DNA of 60,767 bases from the NCBI GenBank assembly GCA_018335015.1, contig JAGXKX010000004.1, positions 1 to 60,767 of the forward strand, written 5' to 3'. Origin of the DNA: Candidatus Bipolaricaulota bacterium. GTDB lineage: Bacteria; Bipolaricaulota; Bipolaricaulia; M55B111. Positions within the stretch are counted from its first letter, which is position 1. Each line of letters starts with the position of its first letter. Under the pieces are notes generated by a model. It searched no databases and had not been told where the DNA came from. It saw nothing but the letters and a program-made list of their open reading frames with translations. The position numbers and the translations under genes were made by a program. Shown here one piece after another: positions 26,801 to 34,749 of this stretch.

Positions 26801-26987
26801 CCCGGGCCATCAGATGGCCAAAATGGGGCTTCCCGTTTGCCGTGGGCGGACCCTCGTAGAAAACCCATTCCTCGTTTCCCTCGGTCTCCTCCAGGCTTCG
26901 CTGAAAGATTTCTTCCTCCTCCCAGAAAGACACTACTTCTCGCTCGCGATCGAGAGGATTCTCGTTTAAATCACCGTATGTCGGCAT
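23856..26987 (-). CDS. ileS: Isoleucyl-tRNA synthetase, eukaryote-like (IleS2) type
   Basis: Charges tRNA-Ile with isoleucine and edits valine. I start it at the ATG at 26987 (1043 aa, MPTYGDLNENP), which has GGAGG 5 nt upstream. The HIGH motif is HFGH in PPTANGKPHFGHLM and the KMSKS motif is MSKSRGN. CPRCG and CPNC pairs could bind zinc. The context GGWDTHGLPVELEVEKELG is that of the second clade, which includes eukaryotic enzymes and mupirocin-resistant bacterial ones. It is strongly acidic, especially at the N and C ends. First gene of an operon with the ligase-like gene and purA; no T-box leader is seen. Confidence 0.95.
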   Translation of the reverse strand: MPTYGDLNENPLDREREVVSFWEEEEIFQRSLEETEGNEEWVFYEGPPTANGKPHFGHLMARVYKDLFPRYKTMQGYHVERKGGWDTHGLPVELEVEKELGLESKEEIEEYGIENFVEKCKKSVWEYKQEWERMIERMGFWIDLDDPYITYEDEYIETLWWELKNIWEQDLLYKGHKVLPYCPRCGTGLSSHEVAQGYELTEDPSIFVKFPIEGEEDLSLLAWTTTPWTIPSNTALAVSDELWYAKVEVEGEKIIMAKALLDKVLGPDYEMLEEFAGEELIGLFYEPPYRLSDDEDAYRVHDADFVTLDEGTGIVHVAPSFGEEDAELGEKKGIPFVQPLNLNGEFTSEFPLSEGDFVKDADDDIVEDLEEKGYLLKHSSYEHEYPFCWRCDTPLLYFALDSWYIETTERQEEIIENNQKINWYPEHMRDGRFGDFLDNMKDWALSRDRYWGTPLNIWLCNDCDHELSIGSRKELVEHAEDEELAEEVELHRPFIDEVKLTCPNCDGEMDRVEHVLDTWFDSGSMHTAQLHYPFENKEDFQRLFPADFICEGQDQTRGWFYTLLVTSTLLHGQSSFKNVLVTGYGLDSEGNAMSKSRGNVIDPWEMIERYGADAIRWYLFSTTAPWKTRRLEEEGPGEVLYKFLDTVRNTYNFFSLYAEIDEFEPAAVESEDLELSLLDRWINSRLNRTVEKVTDSLDSYDVPSATSAIENFVDDLSNWYVRCSRDRFWSDESGEDKLAAHHTLYRSLIALSNLFAPFTPFLAEELYRNLNSRGPDSVHLADWPEVRREEIDEDLEDHVKEVRSLTALGRKARNRAEIKVRQPLSELIIQPKREFDEISGESLALLKEELNVKEVSFQDELEDYYVPVVNPDFSKLGPKFGENAQKIGDRIEEEDGELIVTALEEQGEVEIKIDGETFTVTGEEVELTRETDESYEKVENNDYVLLLNVELDEGLRQEGYVRELIRRIQQLRKEAGFEVTDRIELYYEADQSIEGAVEKHSDYLRSETLTRDLRAGELPETADVESEESLNGKKARIALKRVD

Positions 26988-27106
26988 AACGACCTCCAAA
27001 TATGAAAATCCGAAAAATAATATTAGATTAGAAAATACATATCAATCCGAGATCCGGAAGGTAAGCTAGTACCCATGAACCTTAAATAAAGGTGAAAACC
27101 AACCGT

Positions 27107-28762
27107 CTAAGCCAGATATCCCAGACCCTCCAGGCGCTCCTTGATTTCCTCGTCGTGCTCGTTGTTGGTCTTTCCTTCCCCCGTTCCGGGCAGGTTCGAT
27201 TCCGATAATTCGGGCTGGTGCTCGCTCCAGAACTCCTCGGAGAAGACTTCCCGCCGTGGAGATCCGTCCATGTAGGAGGGAATCTTTAGTCCCAGAGTAT
27301 GAAGAGAGATCGGCGCCGGATCGGAAATGTTCAACCCCTCGACCTCCGATTTCCGAAGGTACTTAGGACCGTAACCCGCAAACACGCCGTTCATCCTGTG
27401 AGTCCCGGTAATGGCAAAAGAGGGTATGATCCTATCCATGGTTTTAAATACCGTTAAACCACCCGTATCGGTTTCAAGGTCCTTGGTCAGGAATAGGATA
27501 TCCGGACCGCGCAACGATCTCGGGCCCTCGTAGACTTCCTCGTTCCTCATGACCTCGGCTATGACGTTTTCTCCGGTATGAGGGTTCCGAAGCTCCTTCA
27601 GGTCCCTCATAAGATCTTTCTGCACTCCGGGGGCATCTTCCGGGGTAATACAGCCGTGCTTCTCTCGTCCTTTTATGTTCAACCTTATAGCCCCCGTCAC
27701 GCCGCCCCGGGAATAAGCTTTTGTATTCTCCCAGTCGACGTCGTTGAGCGACAAAAACATCTTACCCAGAATGTCATTAAAGCCCTCCATCTCCCACTCG
27801 TTTCCCTTTGCCAGCGGGCCCAGCAGGTCGCCGATTTTGTATAAGTTCTTTTGATTCAGGCCAAGCTTCGAAGCAGATCGCTTTATCCTTACGCCAGCGG
27901 AATCTTTTAACTTCATGTAACCCTTCTGGATAAGCCAGCTGTTGACGTTAAAGATCCACTTCAACGGTCCGAATCCGTGATCCGAGACTATCATCACGTG
28001 AGTATCCTTGCCCGCGGACGAGTCGTAAATATTTTTAACCGCTTTCTCGACCCTCTTATATACCTCCAGCACGGGATCTTCGTCCACTGCGTTGCCGTCT
28101 TTACCCAGGGGAGAGTTCTGGTGAAAGAGGTGATGTTTAACCGTATCGGTTTCCATGAAATACACCATCGAAACGTCCCATTCCCGAGTCGAAAGAAGGT
28201 GGCGGGCAACTTCTTCCCTGTTAGTGATCGACCCCTTCAAGTCCTCGATCCATTGCTCGTTATTTAACGCCATTTCCGCGTGAGTCGGGGCAAACCGGTA
28301 GGTCTCCACTACTTTTTCTATCTCTTCCTTAAGACTCGGCGGATATACGTAGTCCTCGGCTTCCTTGGGAGTTAATACCCCTGATGTCATAAAACCGTTA
28401 ACTTTCCTGGGAGGATAGGTAACCGGAACGCCGATGACGCCAACTTTTTTGCCTGCCTCGCTGGCTAATTCCCAGAGGGTCTTTGCCTCGATCGAAGTGG
28501 AGTCCACCATTCCCTCTCCGTAGGTATCATTTCCCGAACTTCCCCAGTCAAATACACCGTGTTTACCAGGGTTAACTCCTGTCTGGAAGGTAGACCAGGC
28601 CGGTCCGGTGAGTGGTGGAATGGTGCTGGTCATTTCACCCCGGACGCCCTCGTTGATTAGCTTTTCCAGGAAGGGCAATTCATCCCGATCGAACCACGGG
28701 TCGAGAAGGTCGAAAGTTGCCCCGTCCAGTCCGAATATCAGTAGCTCTTTATCTGCTGACAT
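27107..28762 (-). CDS. Alkaline-phosphatase-superfamily phosphodiesterase/nucleotide pyrophosphatase
   Basis: A 551-aa cytoplasmic-looking hydrolase of the type I phosphodiesterase family. The metal and nucleophile region is FGLDGATFDLL...STIPPLTGPAWSTFQTGVNPGKHGVFDW, with Thr as the probable nucleophile. The second metal site is MIVSDHGFGP, and a later histidine lies in GTHRMNGVF. The C terminus ends in RLEGLGYLA, a tail seen in many uncharacterised members. Substrate unknown. Its upstream region carries MITE-like copy b. Confidence 0.82.
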   Translation of the reverse strand: MSADKELLIFGLDGATFDLLDPWFDRDELPFLEKLINEGVRGEMTSTIPPLTGPAWSTFQTGVNPGKHGVFDWGSSGNDTYGEGMVDSTSIEAKTLWELASEAGKKVGVIGVPVTYPPRKVNGFMTSGVLTPKEAEDYVYPPSLKEEIEKVVETYRFAPTHAEMALNNEQWIEDLKGSITNREEVARHLLSTREWDVSMVYFMETDTVKHHLFHQNSPLGKDGNAVDEDPVLEVYKRVEKAVKNIYDSSAGKDTHVMIVSDHGFGPLKWIFNVNSWLIQKGYMKLKDSAGVRIKRSASKLGLNQKNLYKIGDLLGPLAKGNEWEMEGFNDILGKMFLSLNDVDWENTKAYSRGGVTGAIRLNIKGREKHGCITPEDAPGVQKDLMRDLKELRNPHTGENVIAEVMRNEEVYEGPRSLRGPDILFLTKDLETDTGGLTVFKTMDRIIPSFAITGTHRMNGVFAGYGPKYLRKSEVEGLNISDPAPISLHTLGLKIPSYMDGSPRREVFSEEFWSEHQPELSESNLPGTGEGKTNNEHDEEIKERLEGLGYLA

Positions 28763-28916
28763 TGTACTCCTTTTAAGATTTCAAATGATCAAAAGATCGC
28801 ATAGATTCAGATAAGGATAACTGTTGGACCGGGAACTATCAAAGCAAAAACAGGGAGTCACTCTCCAACCAGCCGTTTCTTTACTGAGATTGCTGAGAAC
28901 GCCCCAGGATACAGAA

Positions 28917-29117
28917 CACAGTTCCTCCACCACCCCCGTACATCATTGTTTTGTCCTCCTGTGCCTCCTGCCTAATTACCTGGCAACTGATTTAACCTTA
29001 AAATTCTACCAGTAGACAAAATCCGGCAGCCAGGTAATAGGCAGGAGGCTTGAACTAAAAAATATAATGATTTCTTGTCTCCTTCACATTGCTTCCGACG
29101 GTAGTGAAAGAACTGAG
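28917..29117. mobile_element. MITE-like palindromic element, copy b (201 bp)
   Basis: Starts near CACAGTTCCTCCACCA and ends TAGTGAAAGAACTGAG. Nested stem GCCTCCTGCCTA(A)TTACCTGG (28963-28983 with 29030-29049), one bulged A. In this copy the short arm (CCCCGTACATCATTG...GTCCTCCT) is on the left and the long arm on the right, while the core still reads AACTGATTTAACC left to right. Relative to its arms the core is therefore inverted compared with copies a and g. Flanking AGAAC/AGAAG is an imperfect duplication. It fills most of the divergent gap 28763-29239. Confidence 0.82.
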
Positions 29118-29239
29118 AGAAGTAATCGAAAAGGTCCTCCAGAGAAAACTTGTACCCGGTAACTGAGACCAGATACCTGTTAAGTTAGTAGTTGACCGTT
29201 GTACTGAAAGTCCATGGAAGTTAACCTCATAAAGATACA

Positions 29240-29878
29240 ATGAAACGCGACAGGGTAATCTTCGACCTCGACGGAGTTCTTCTCGATTCGGAAACCAACC
29301 TGGACTGGCTGGACCGGGCCCTTACAAGAGCTCTGGTAGAACTGGATCTTCCACTAACCAGAGAAAACATGGAAAAACTCTACCCTGGCGGGCTCCAGGA
29401 TTTCGAAACCGCCGTGAAAGACTTACCTTTCTCTCCAGAAAAAATTTGGAAAGTCAGGGATAAACACTACCTGGCCGAAAAACTGGAGATGATCGACAGG
29501 GGGGAACTCCGACCATTTTCCGACGTAACCAGCCTGGAACGGCTCCAGGACGATTACTCGCTCGGCGTAATAAGCAACTCCCCCGAAGTGGCGGTCAATC
29601 GCTTCATTAAGGCTTACAATTTTGAAGACCTTTTCGAGTCCTGGGTTGGACGAAGCTCGGAATTAAATTCGCTAGAGGAAATCAAGCCCGACCCAGCACT
29701 ATTCCAAAAACTAAAGGGGGAAGTCGGGGACGGAAAATTCTGGTACGTCGGCGACAGAGAAGTAGATAAAATATTCGCCGAAAACACGGATATGGAGTTT
29801 CTCCACCTCACCAGAAATGGAGAAGGATTTGAAAGTCTCGACGAACTGGTTGATTACCTGCTCGAACTAGCAGAATAA
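29240..29878 (+). CDS. HAD-superfamily hydrolase
   Basis: A 212-aa phosphatase-type protein with all four HAD motifs: DLDGVLLDSE (nucleophile Asp), VISNSPE (motif II), KPDPALF (motif III Lys) and WYVGDREVDKIFAEN (motif IV). The helical cap between motifs I and II resembles the phosphoglycolate phosphatase or beta-phosphoglucomutase group. The substrate cannot be read from the sequence. Monocistronic, divergent from the phosphodiesterase gene. Confidence 0.85.
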   Translation: MKRDRVIFDLDGVLLDSETNLDWLDRALTRALVELDLPLTRENMEKLYPGGLQDFETAVKDLPFSPEKIWKVRDKHYLAEKLEMIDRGELRPFSDVTSLERLQDDYSLGVISNSPEVAVNRFIKAYNFEDLFESWVGRSSELNSLEEIKPDPALFQKLKGEVGDGKFWYVGDREVDKIFAENTDMEFLHLTRNGEGFESLDELVDYLLELAE

Positions 29879-29955
29879 CCTAGTTTTGTTAGCTGGGTGG
29901 GAAAACCCCCGGTCTTTCTTCCCCCCACGACGTTCAGCCGTAGGAGGGCGAGTCT

Positions 29956-30924
29956 TCAGTCCCAGAGTTCGTAGGTCTGCTCTCCGATCGGTTCGTCAAA
30001 AGTCTCGCCGTCTACCTTCAATCCTATCGCGTCCGAAGCCCGAGCTTCTCCGATAACGGCGGCCCTGATTCCGTTGTTACTGAGCAGTTCGAGCGCCTCC
30101 TGAACCTCGGCCGCGGGTACGCTCGCTATTAGCGCTCCCGAGCCGAATACCTTCAGCGGGTCTACTTCCGCGGCTTCACAGATTTTCTCGGTATCGGGAT
30201 TAACGACGATCTCCTCCCGCTCGATTTCGAGAGCCAGGCCGGAAGCCGAAGCCATCTCAAACAGACCGGCCAGCACACCTCCCTCAGTCGGGTCGTGCAT
30301 GGCAGTGGCGTAATCATTTAAAAGCAACCCTTCGGGAAGTACGCTTAGTTGAGTCAGCCGATCCGCTCCTTTATCCAGGTCTTCTTCGGCGACTTCGCCT
30401 TCGAGTTCCTCCCGGAAATCGGTTGCGAGAATGCCAGTTGCCTCTATTCCCGCTCCTTTCGTCAGAATCAATTTGTCTTCGGGTCTGACTCCTCCAGTAG
30501 GGATATATCTGTCAGCGAGACCGAAACAGGTAAGAGACAGGAAGGGCCTCTTGATACCGGAAATATATTCCGAATGCCCGCCTATAATAGCAATTCCAAG
30601 CTCCTGCGAGGAGTTGTCTATCTGTCTTGAGATCTTATCGAGATAGTCCTCATCGCCGTCCGGCAACAGGTAAGTAATCGTCATCCATCTCGGTTCGGCA
30701 CCCGAAGCCGCCAGGTCGTTGCTGGCAATATTGACGCCGAGCGTCCCGACTCTATCCCCTGCGTAAATAATCGGATCCGAATTAACAACCAGGACCCGAT
30801 CCCCCAGATCTATCGCCGCAGTGTCCTCTCCGTAGGCGGGCCCGACCACTACGGACTCGTCCACTGAGCCCAATCTATTAAATACGTACTGGTTAAGTCC
30901 ATCTGGGCCGACCTTACCTACCAT
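29956..30924 (-). CDS. AIR synthase-related protein (HypE/PurM-like fold)
   Basis: A 322-aa ATP-binding protein with the N-terminal PurM-like half (YGEDTAAIDLGDRVLVVNSDPI; NDLAASGAEPRWMTITYLLP) and the C-terminal half with DPTEGGVLAGLFEMASASG. It resembles the uncharacterised AIR-synthase-related group, not classical HypE: it lacks the C-terminal PRIC tail, and a genuine hypE is at 56477. Possible roles include phosphorylation of a small carbonyl or carbamoyl intermediate; undetermined. Its start lies about 75 nt from MITE-like copy c. Confidence 0.75.
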   Translation of the reverse strand: MVGKVGPDGLNQYVFNRLGSVDESVVVGPAYGEDTAAIDLGDRVLVVNSDPIIYAGDRVGTLGVNIASNDLAASGAEPRWMTITYLLPDGDEDYLDKISRQIDNSSQELGIAIIGGHSEYISGIKRPFLSLTCFGLADRYIPTGGVRPEDKLILTKGAGIEATGILATDFREELEGEVAEEDLDKGADRLTQLSVLPEGLLLNDYATAMHDPTEGGVLAGLFEMASASGLALEIEREEIVVNPDTEKICEAAEVDPLKVFGSGALIASVPAAEVQEALELLSNNGIRAAVIGEARASDAIGLKVDGETFDEPIGEQTYELWD

Positions 30925-30997
30925 CTCTCAATCACCCCGAACTGTCAGCTATGATAGCGGAAGGAAGGAAAATTTAAAAGAGCGAGGAAAAAACTTT

Positions 30998-31097
30998 GCC
31001 TCCTGTCCCTTACCTGGCTGCCGGGATTTAGTCTACTGGTAGGAGTTTAAGGTTAAATCAGTCCAGGTAAGGGACAGGAGGCATAGGAGGACAAAAC
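30998..31097. mobile_element. MITE-like palindromic element, copy c (ends decayed)
   Basis: Perfect 20-bp stem GCCTCCTGTCCCTTACCTGG (30998-31017 and 31063-31082). The core is on the opposite strand (CTACTGGTAGGAG...GGTTAAATCAGT). The right flank keeps GGAGGCATAGGAGGACAAAAC, the short-arm start, then diverges. The left arm is barely recognisable and would run into the start of the AIR-synthase-like gene. Terminal repeats are not convincing here. Confidence 0.75.
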
Positions 31098-31160
31098 TCC
31101 CCAGCTGTTAACCATATAGCCTTAATAGCTCGTTTTCTCCCCGGGTTTCCAGACAACCAC

Positions 31161-32201
31161 CTAACTACTCATGTAGTTACGGGCATCCGCAATAATATCC
31201 CTGATGTCTATCTCTCCACCCGCAGTGGATATACATAACCCACAACCCGAGCACCCGTAGTCGCCGAATTCGTCGAAGGACCACCGGAATTTATCGTAGA
31301 ACATTTCTTTCATCCGGCTATCGGTCGGATCGTCCGAGTGGAGTTCGTGGTGAATATCCTTCAGGGTCGCGGAGTCCCAGACCTTGTCCTTGATAGCACT
31401 CTCCCCGTCTCCCTCCTGAATATTGTGTAAAGTAAGGGAGGTCGGACAGGCAAGAGTAAATGCCGTACAGTAACGGTTCTTCGCGGAGTACTTTTCCCAG
31501 AATGGAGCGTCGCGCGGAACTTCTCCGACCTCGGGGCTAACTTCAAAATAGGCGTTTTTGTCCTCGATCTTCTTCCGCATCTTTTCCCTGTGGGCTTCCC
31601 TCAGCTCTATCTGTTTCTCCGTAGCCTCGGTAAGAAGATGATCGTAACGATCTGCTATCTCGTGTCCTTTTTGGGAATCCTCCCCAACCTCGATCAACAT
31701 ATCTCCGTAATGGGGCAGGGTAGAAACGTTCAAATCGAACCCGGACTCTGGATAGGGATTGCCCCCGACCTTGTTACAGAAACAGGGATCGGCAATCTCC
31801 AGACAGTCGCAGGATATTATCGTCGTTTCCTCCCTTCGTTTCTTATAGAAAGGGTAACTTATTTCGCCCTGTTCGAACGCTCGGTCGAGTATTTCCAGGG
31901 CATTTATATCACACGACTTATAACCCAGGAGGGCTAAACTTTTCCCCTCTTCGCCAGGCTGGCCTTCGGGGAAAGTATGGAGGACGTTATTTGGGGGGAA
32001 GAAGAAGTCGTAACACAGGGCGTCGGTTCTCCGACAGTTCAATTGAAAATGGGTTTCTTGAGGGTCCCACTGAACGAACTCCCATCGGCTTCTCGGGCCC
32101 TCTCGTTGCTGACAAAATACCGGAAGAAAGATGTAGTTGTCCTCGGCCAGGTTGTTTACTAACTTTCTCAGATCCCACTCGGAAAGACTGTAAATTTCCA
32201 T
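31161..32201 (-). CDS. 4Fe-4S dicluster protein, sulfhydrogenase-beta (HydB)/AsrA-like
   Basis: A 346-aa member of the family of electron-transfer subunits of sulfhydrogenases and anaerobic sulfite reductase. It keeps the N-terminal substrate-like region, the CDINALEILDRAF and CDCLEIADPCFC cysteines, and the C-terminal SCx..W..R..KF frame. However, the two ferredoxin motifs are eroded. The first reads CTAFTLACPT (two cysteines where CxxCxxCxxxCP is normal) and the second CSGCGLCISTAGGEIDI (three cysteines, the fourth missing). No hydrogenase partner subunits are adjacent. A strong promoter with a Rex-like site lies upstream (32288-32344). Confidence 0.78.
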   Translation of the reverse strand: MEIYSLSEWDLRKLVNNLAEDNYIFLPVFCQQREGPRSRWEFVQWDPQETHFQLNCRRTDALCYDFFFPPNNVLHTFPEGQPGEEGKSLALLGYKSCDINALEILDRAFEQGEISYPFYKKRREETTIISCDCLEIADPCFCNKVGGNPYPESGFDLNVSTLPHYGDMLIEVGEDSQKGHEIADRYDHLLTEATEKQIELREAHREKMRKKIEDKNAYFEVSPEVGEVPRDAPFWEKYSAKNRYCTAFTLACPTSLTLHNIQEGDGESAIKDKVWDSATLKDIHHELHSDDPTDSRMKEMFYDKFRWSFDEFGDYGCSGCGLCISTAGGEIDIRDIIADARNYMSS

Positions 32202-32287
32202 TTGTCCCCCCTATACGCGGTTCAAGGGAAAATATCCCCACGACCCGGACGAAAATAAAAGTTCAGAGAGACTGTCCAGTTACAATA

Positions 32288-32305
32288 TTGTGGACATGTT
32301 CACGT
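32288..32305. promoter_or_regulatory. Candidate Rex operator upstream of the 4Fe-4S protein gene
   Basis: TTGTGGACATGTTCACGT matches the Rex consensus TTGTGAA-N4-TTCACAA at 11 of 14 fixed positions. It starts 10 nt after the -10 box of the candidate promoter, so it would cover the transcription start region. Rex is encoded at 45028. A match of this quality is expected about twice by chance in a window this long, so position is the main support. Confidence 0.5.
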
Positions 32306-32315
32306 TCTCAAAGTT

Positions 32316-32344
32316 ATTATAGCATAGTTGAAACGATATGCCAA
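32316..32344 (-). promoter_or_regulatory. Promoter of the 4Fe-4S protein gene
   Basis: On the minus strand: TTGGCA, exactly 17 nt, TATAAT. This is the best sigma70-like promoter seen in the window, about 115 nt upstream of the start codon. The rest of the gap to the next gene also holds a plus-strand TTGACA-N16-TAAGTT (32452-32479), a weaker candidate for the Gfo/Idh-galTK side. Confidence 0.68.
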
Positions 32345-32567
32345 ATATTCTCCATCGATTCCGGCTAAATGAACTGGATCATCGAGGTACGCTTCCGATC
32401 AGTTCGGAACGCCGGATATACCAGGTTTTATTAATCCCTTTTCCTAACGACTTGACAAAACTCTATTACCCGATAAGTTTTTAGGAGTTGCTTTACACCT
32501 ACGGGGGCGGAAATAGGTAAGGAGCAAGTTTTCCAAAAATATTTCATAAAGAGGTGAGATTTTTGAA

Positions 32568-33572
32568 ATGAAGAATCAAAAGGCAAAATGGGGTATAGTT
32601 GGCACCGCGAATATTGCAAAAAAAGCCCTTATCCCCGGTATAAGGGATTCAGATAGTTCCGAGCTTTACGCGGTAGGGTCCCGCGACGGGGCAAGAGCAA
32701 AAAGATTCGCGAAAGAATTCGAGATACCGGAAAGCTACGGGTCTTACGAAGGGCTTTTGGACGATCCTCGAGTCGAGTTCGTCTATATTCCACTGCCAAA
32801 CCACCTCCATCACGAGTGGACAATTAAATCGCTGAAAAGGGGGAAGCACGTTCTGTGTGAGAAGCCACTTGGTACCACCGCGGGAGAAGTCAGGGAAATG
32901 TTCGAAGCTGCAAAAGAGAACGACGTAAAACTGATGGAAGCGTTTATGTATCGATTCCACCCCCAGGTCCTTCGGGTCAAGGAATTAATTGACCGGGGAG
33001 AAATAGGCGAACCGAAATTCTTCCGAGGAGCTTTCTCTTTCCCGCTGGTTAACCAGGACCGGGAAGACGACATAAGGTGGAAGGAAGAGATGGGCGGAGG
33101 GAGTTTGTTGGACCTTGGCACGTATTCGATAAATACCGTACGATATCTCTTCGACGACGAGCCCCGGAAAGTTTTTGCCAGGTCTTCCTATCACCCGGAC
33201 CACACGGCAGACGCCGAAACCCAGGCGACCATGGAGTTTCCCGGTGACAGAACTGCCACGTTTGACAGCAGCTTCCTTCTCAGCGACCGGGCAAACTTCG
33301 AAGTCGTCAGCAGTTCGGGCGCTATTCGGGGATTTAACACCTACGGTCCAGGGCGATATAAACGTCTCAACGTCGAGATCGAAAGGGGCAACTCAAGGGA
33401 AATAGAAACGGTCAAGGGAGTAGACGAATATAGCCTGGAAGTAGACGAACTTTTAGATGCAGCTTCCAAAGATAGAAAACCCAAAATTACCAGGGAGGAT
33501 AGTATGAATCAAGCCAGAGTCCTGGACGCGGTGAAAGAATCGGCCGAAAACCAGAGCTGGGTGGAGGTATAA
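32568..33572 (+). CDS. Gfo/Idh/MocA-family oxidoreductase
   Basis: A 334-aa NAD(P)-dependent enzyme with the Rossmann signature GIVGTANIAKKALIPGI, the intact catalytic motif CEKPLG, and a C-terminal domain with GGSLLDLGTYSINTVRYLF. It resembles the dihydrodiol-dehydrogenase-like and glucose-fructose oxidoreductase branch. A good ribosome-binding site (AAAGAGGTGAG) precedes the ATG. It is followed by galT and galK, so a sugar or sugar-derivative substrate is plausible. Confidence 0.87.
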   Translation: MKNQKAKWGIVGTANIAKKALIPGIRDSDSSELYAVGSRDGARAKRFAKEFEIPESYGSYEGLLDDPRVEFVYIPLPNHLHHEWTIKSLKRGKHVLCEKPLGTTAGEVREMFEAAKENDVKLMEAFMYRFHPQVLRVKELIDRGEIGEPKFFRGAFSFPLVNQDREDDIRWKEEMGGGSLLDLGTYSINTVRYLFDDEPRKVFARSSYHPDHTADAETQATMEFPGDRTATFDSSFLLSDRANFEVVSSSGAIRGFNTYGPGRYKRLNVEIERGNSREIETVKGVDEYSLEVDELLDAASKDRKPKITREDSMNQARVLDAVKESAENQSWVEV

Positions 33573-33661
33573 GACTTGAAAATACCATCGGGAAGGTTTC
33601 ATAATCTAGATCAAATTCGGCTAGTTCCAGTTATGGTCCTTCACGGGTAGAGATGATTTAA

Positions 33662-33778
33662 TTGGAAGAACTCCTCGAGAAAAAAACTTTCAACGGTTTG
33701 GTAAAAAAACGCAGGCGAAAAGACGACGGAAGAATAATTATTTATTATTCCCGGACGGAAAGCGGGGAGGGAGGTTAG
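33662..33778 (+). CDS. Possible 38-aa small protein immediately before galT
   Basis: An open frame beginning TTG (MEELLEKKTFNGLVKKRR...) and ending ...RTESGEGG, whose stop codon TAG directly abuts the galT start (TTAGATG). The end of the frame supplies the galT ribosome-binding site GGGAGG. The sequence looks protein-like (charged helix, then a GRIIIYYS strand), but the start codon is weak and I recognise no family. It could be a small protein, a leader for coupled translation, or chance. Confidence 0.35.
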   Translation: MEELLEKKTFNGLVKKRRRKDDGRIIIYYSRTESGEGG

Positions 33779-34738
33779 ATGCCGGAACTCCGCTGGAACC
33801 CTATCCTTAAAAGATGGAACATAATATCCGACGCGAGGCAGGACCGGCCCGTCCTTCCAGAAGACAGTTGCCCTCTCTGCCCGGAGGTGCTGGAAGTACC
33901 CCGGGAGGATTACTACATAGTTTCGTTCGAAAACAGATTTCCCTCGCTGGAACGAGACCCCGAAACGCCGAACGTAGAAGGGGATTCATTCTACAAGGTG
34001 AGGAAAAACAGAGGAGTTTGCGAGGTCCTTCTCTATTCTTCCGATCACGACGCTTCCCCCGCCGACCTGAACCAGGAGAGGTTCGAGGACCTCATTAAGG
34101 TCTGGCGGGACAGGTTCGAGGAGCTATCCGGAGAAGATTTTATCGATTACGTCTACATCTTCGAAAACCGGGGTCGGGAGATAGGAGTAAGCCTGGACCA
34201 CCCTCACGGCCAAATTTACGCCTTCCCCTTTATCCCTCCCCTGGCCCGGAGATCGATCGAAAGCGCAAAGTCACATCATGAAAAATATGACGAATGTATT
34301 TTTTGCCGGGTTTTAGGAAAAGAGAGGGAGTTAGAGGAGAGGGTTATCTGGGAGGACGATTATTTCGCGGCTTTCGTCCCGTTTTACGCCCGGTTCCCCT
34401 ACGAAGTTCACCTCTACCCCAAACGGCACTTCCCGACGATTAAAGCGCTGGAGGACCGGGAACTTTCATCTCTGGCATCGGGCATTAAAACCGTGCTCAG
34501 TAAGTACGGGAACATCTTTCCGATAGACGATTTTCCTTATATAATGAGTTTCCACCAGGCTCCCGTAGACGACGGAGATTACTCCTATTATCACTTTCAC
34601 CTCGAATTTTACTCCCTTCAGCGAGGCGAAGACAAAATTAAGTACAGAGCGGGAGTCGAGACGGGAATGAACGCGTTTATATCCTCGCTTTCCCCGGAAA
34701 AGATGGCGAAAGACCTCAAAGAAACCCGCCCGAAATAG
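33779..34738 (+). CDS. galT: Galactose-1-phosphate uridylyltransferase
   Basis: Exchanges UMP between UDP-glucose and galactose 1-phosphate in the Leloir pathway. The 319-aa protein has the zinc-type cysteine pairs CPLCPE (near residue 31) and CIFC, the active-site HPHGQIYAFPFIPP (nucleophilic His in HPH) and a C-terminal HFHLEFYS motif. GGGAGG precedes the ATG. It is 11 nt upstream of galK, and no galE is present in the window. Confidence 0.95.
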   Translation: MPELRWNPILKRWNIISDARQDRPVLPEDSCPLCPEVLEVPREDYYIVSFENRFPSLERDPETPNVEGDSFYKVRKNRGVCEVLLYSSDHDASPADLNQERFEDLIKVWRDRFEELSGEDFIDYVYIFENRGREIGVSLDHPHGQIYAFPFIPPLARRSIESAKSHHEKYDECIFCRVLGKERELEERVIWEDDYFAAFVPFYARFPYEVHLYPKRHFPTIKALEDRELSSLASGIKTVLSKYGNIFPIDDFPYIMSFHQAPVDDGDYSYYHFHLEFYSLQRGEDKIKYRAGVETGMNAFISSLSPEKMAKDLKETRPK

Positions 34739-34749
34739 CGGGATAATAA

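Noticed and set aside
27000-27106. T-box leader before ileS
   Set aside because: ileS starts at 26987 and the upstream gap is only about 120 nt, with no TGGnACCGCG-like box.
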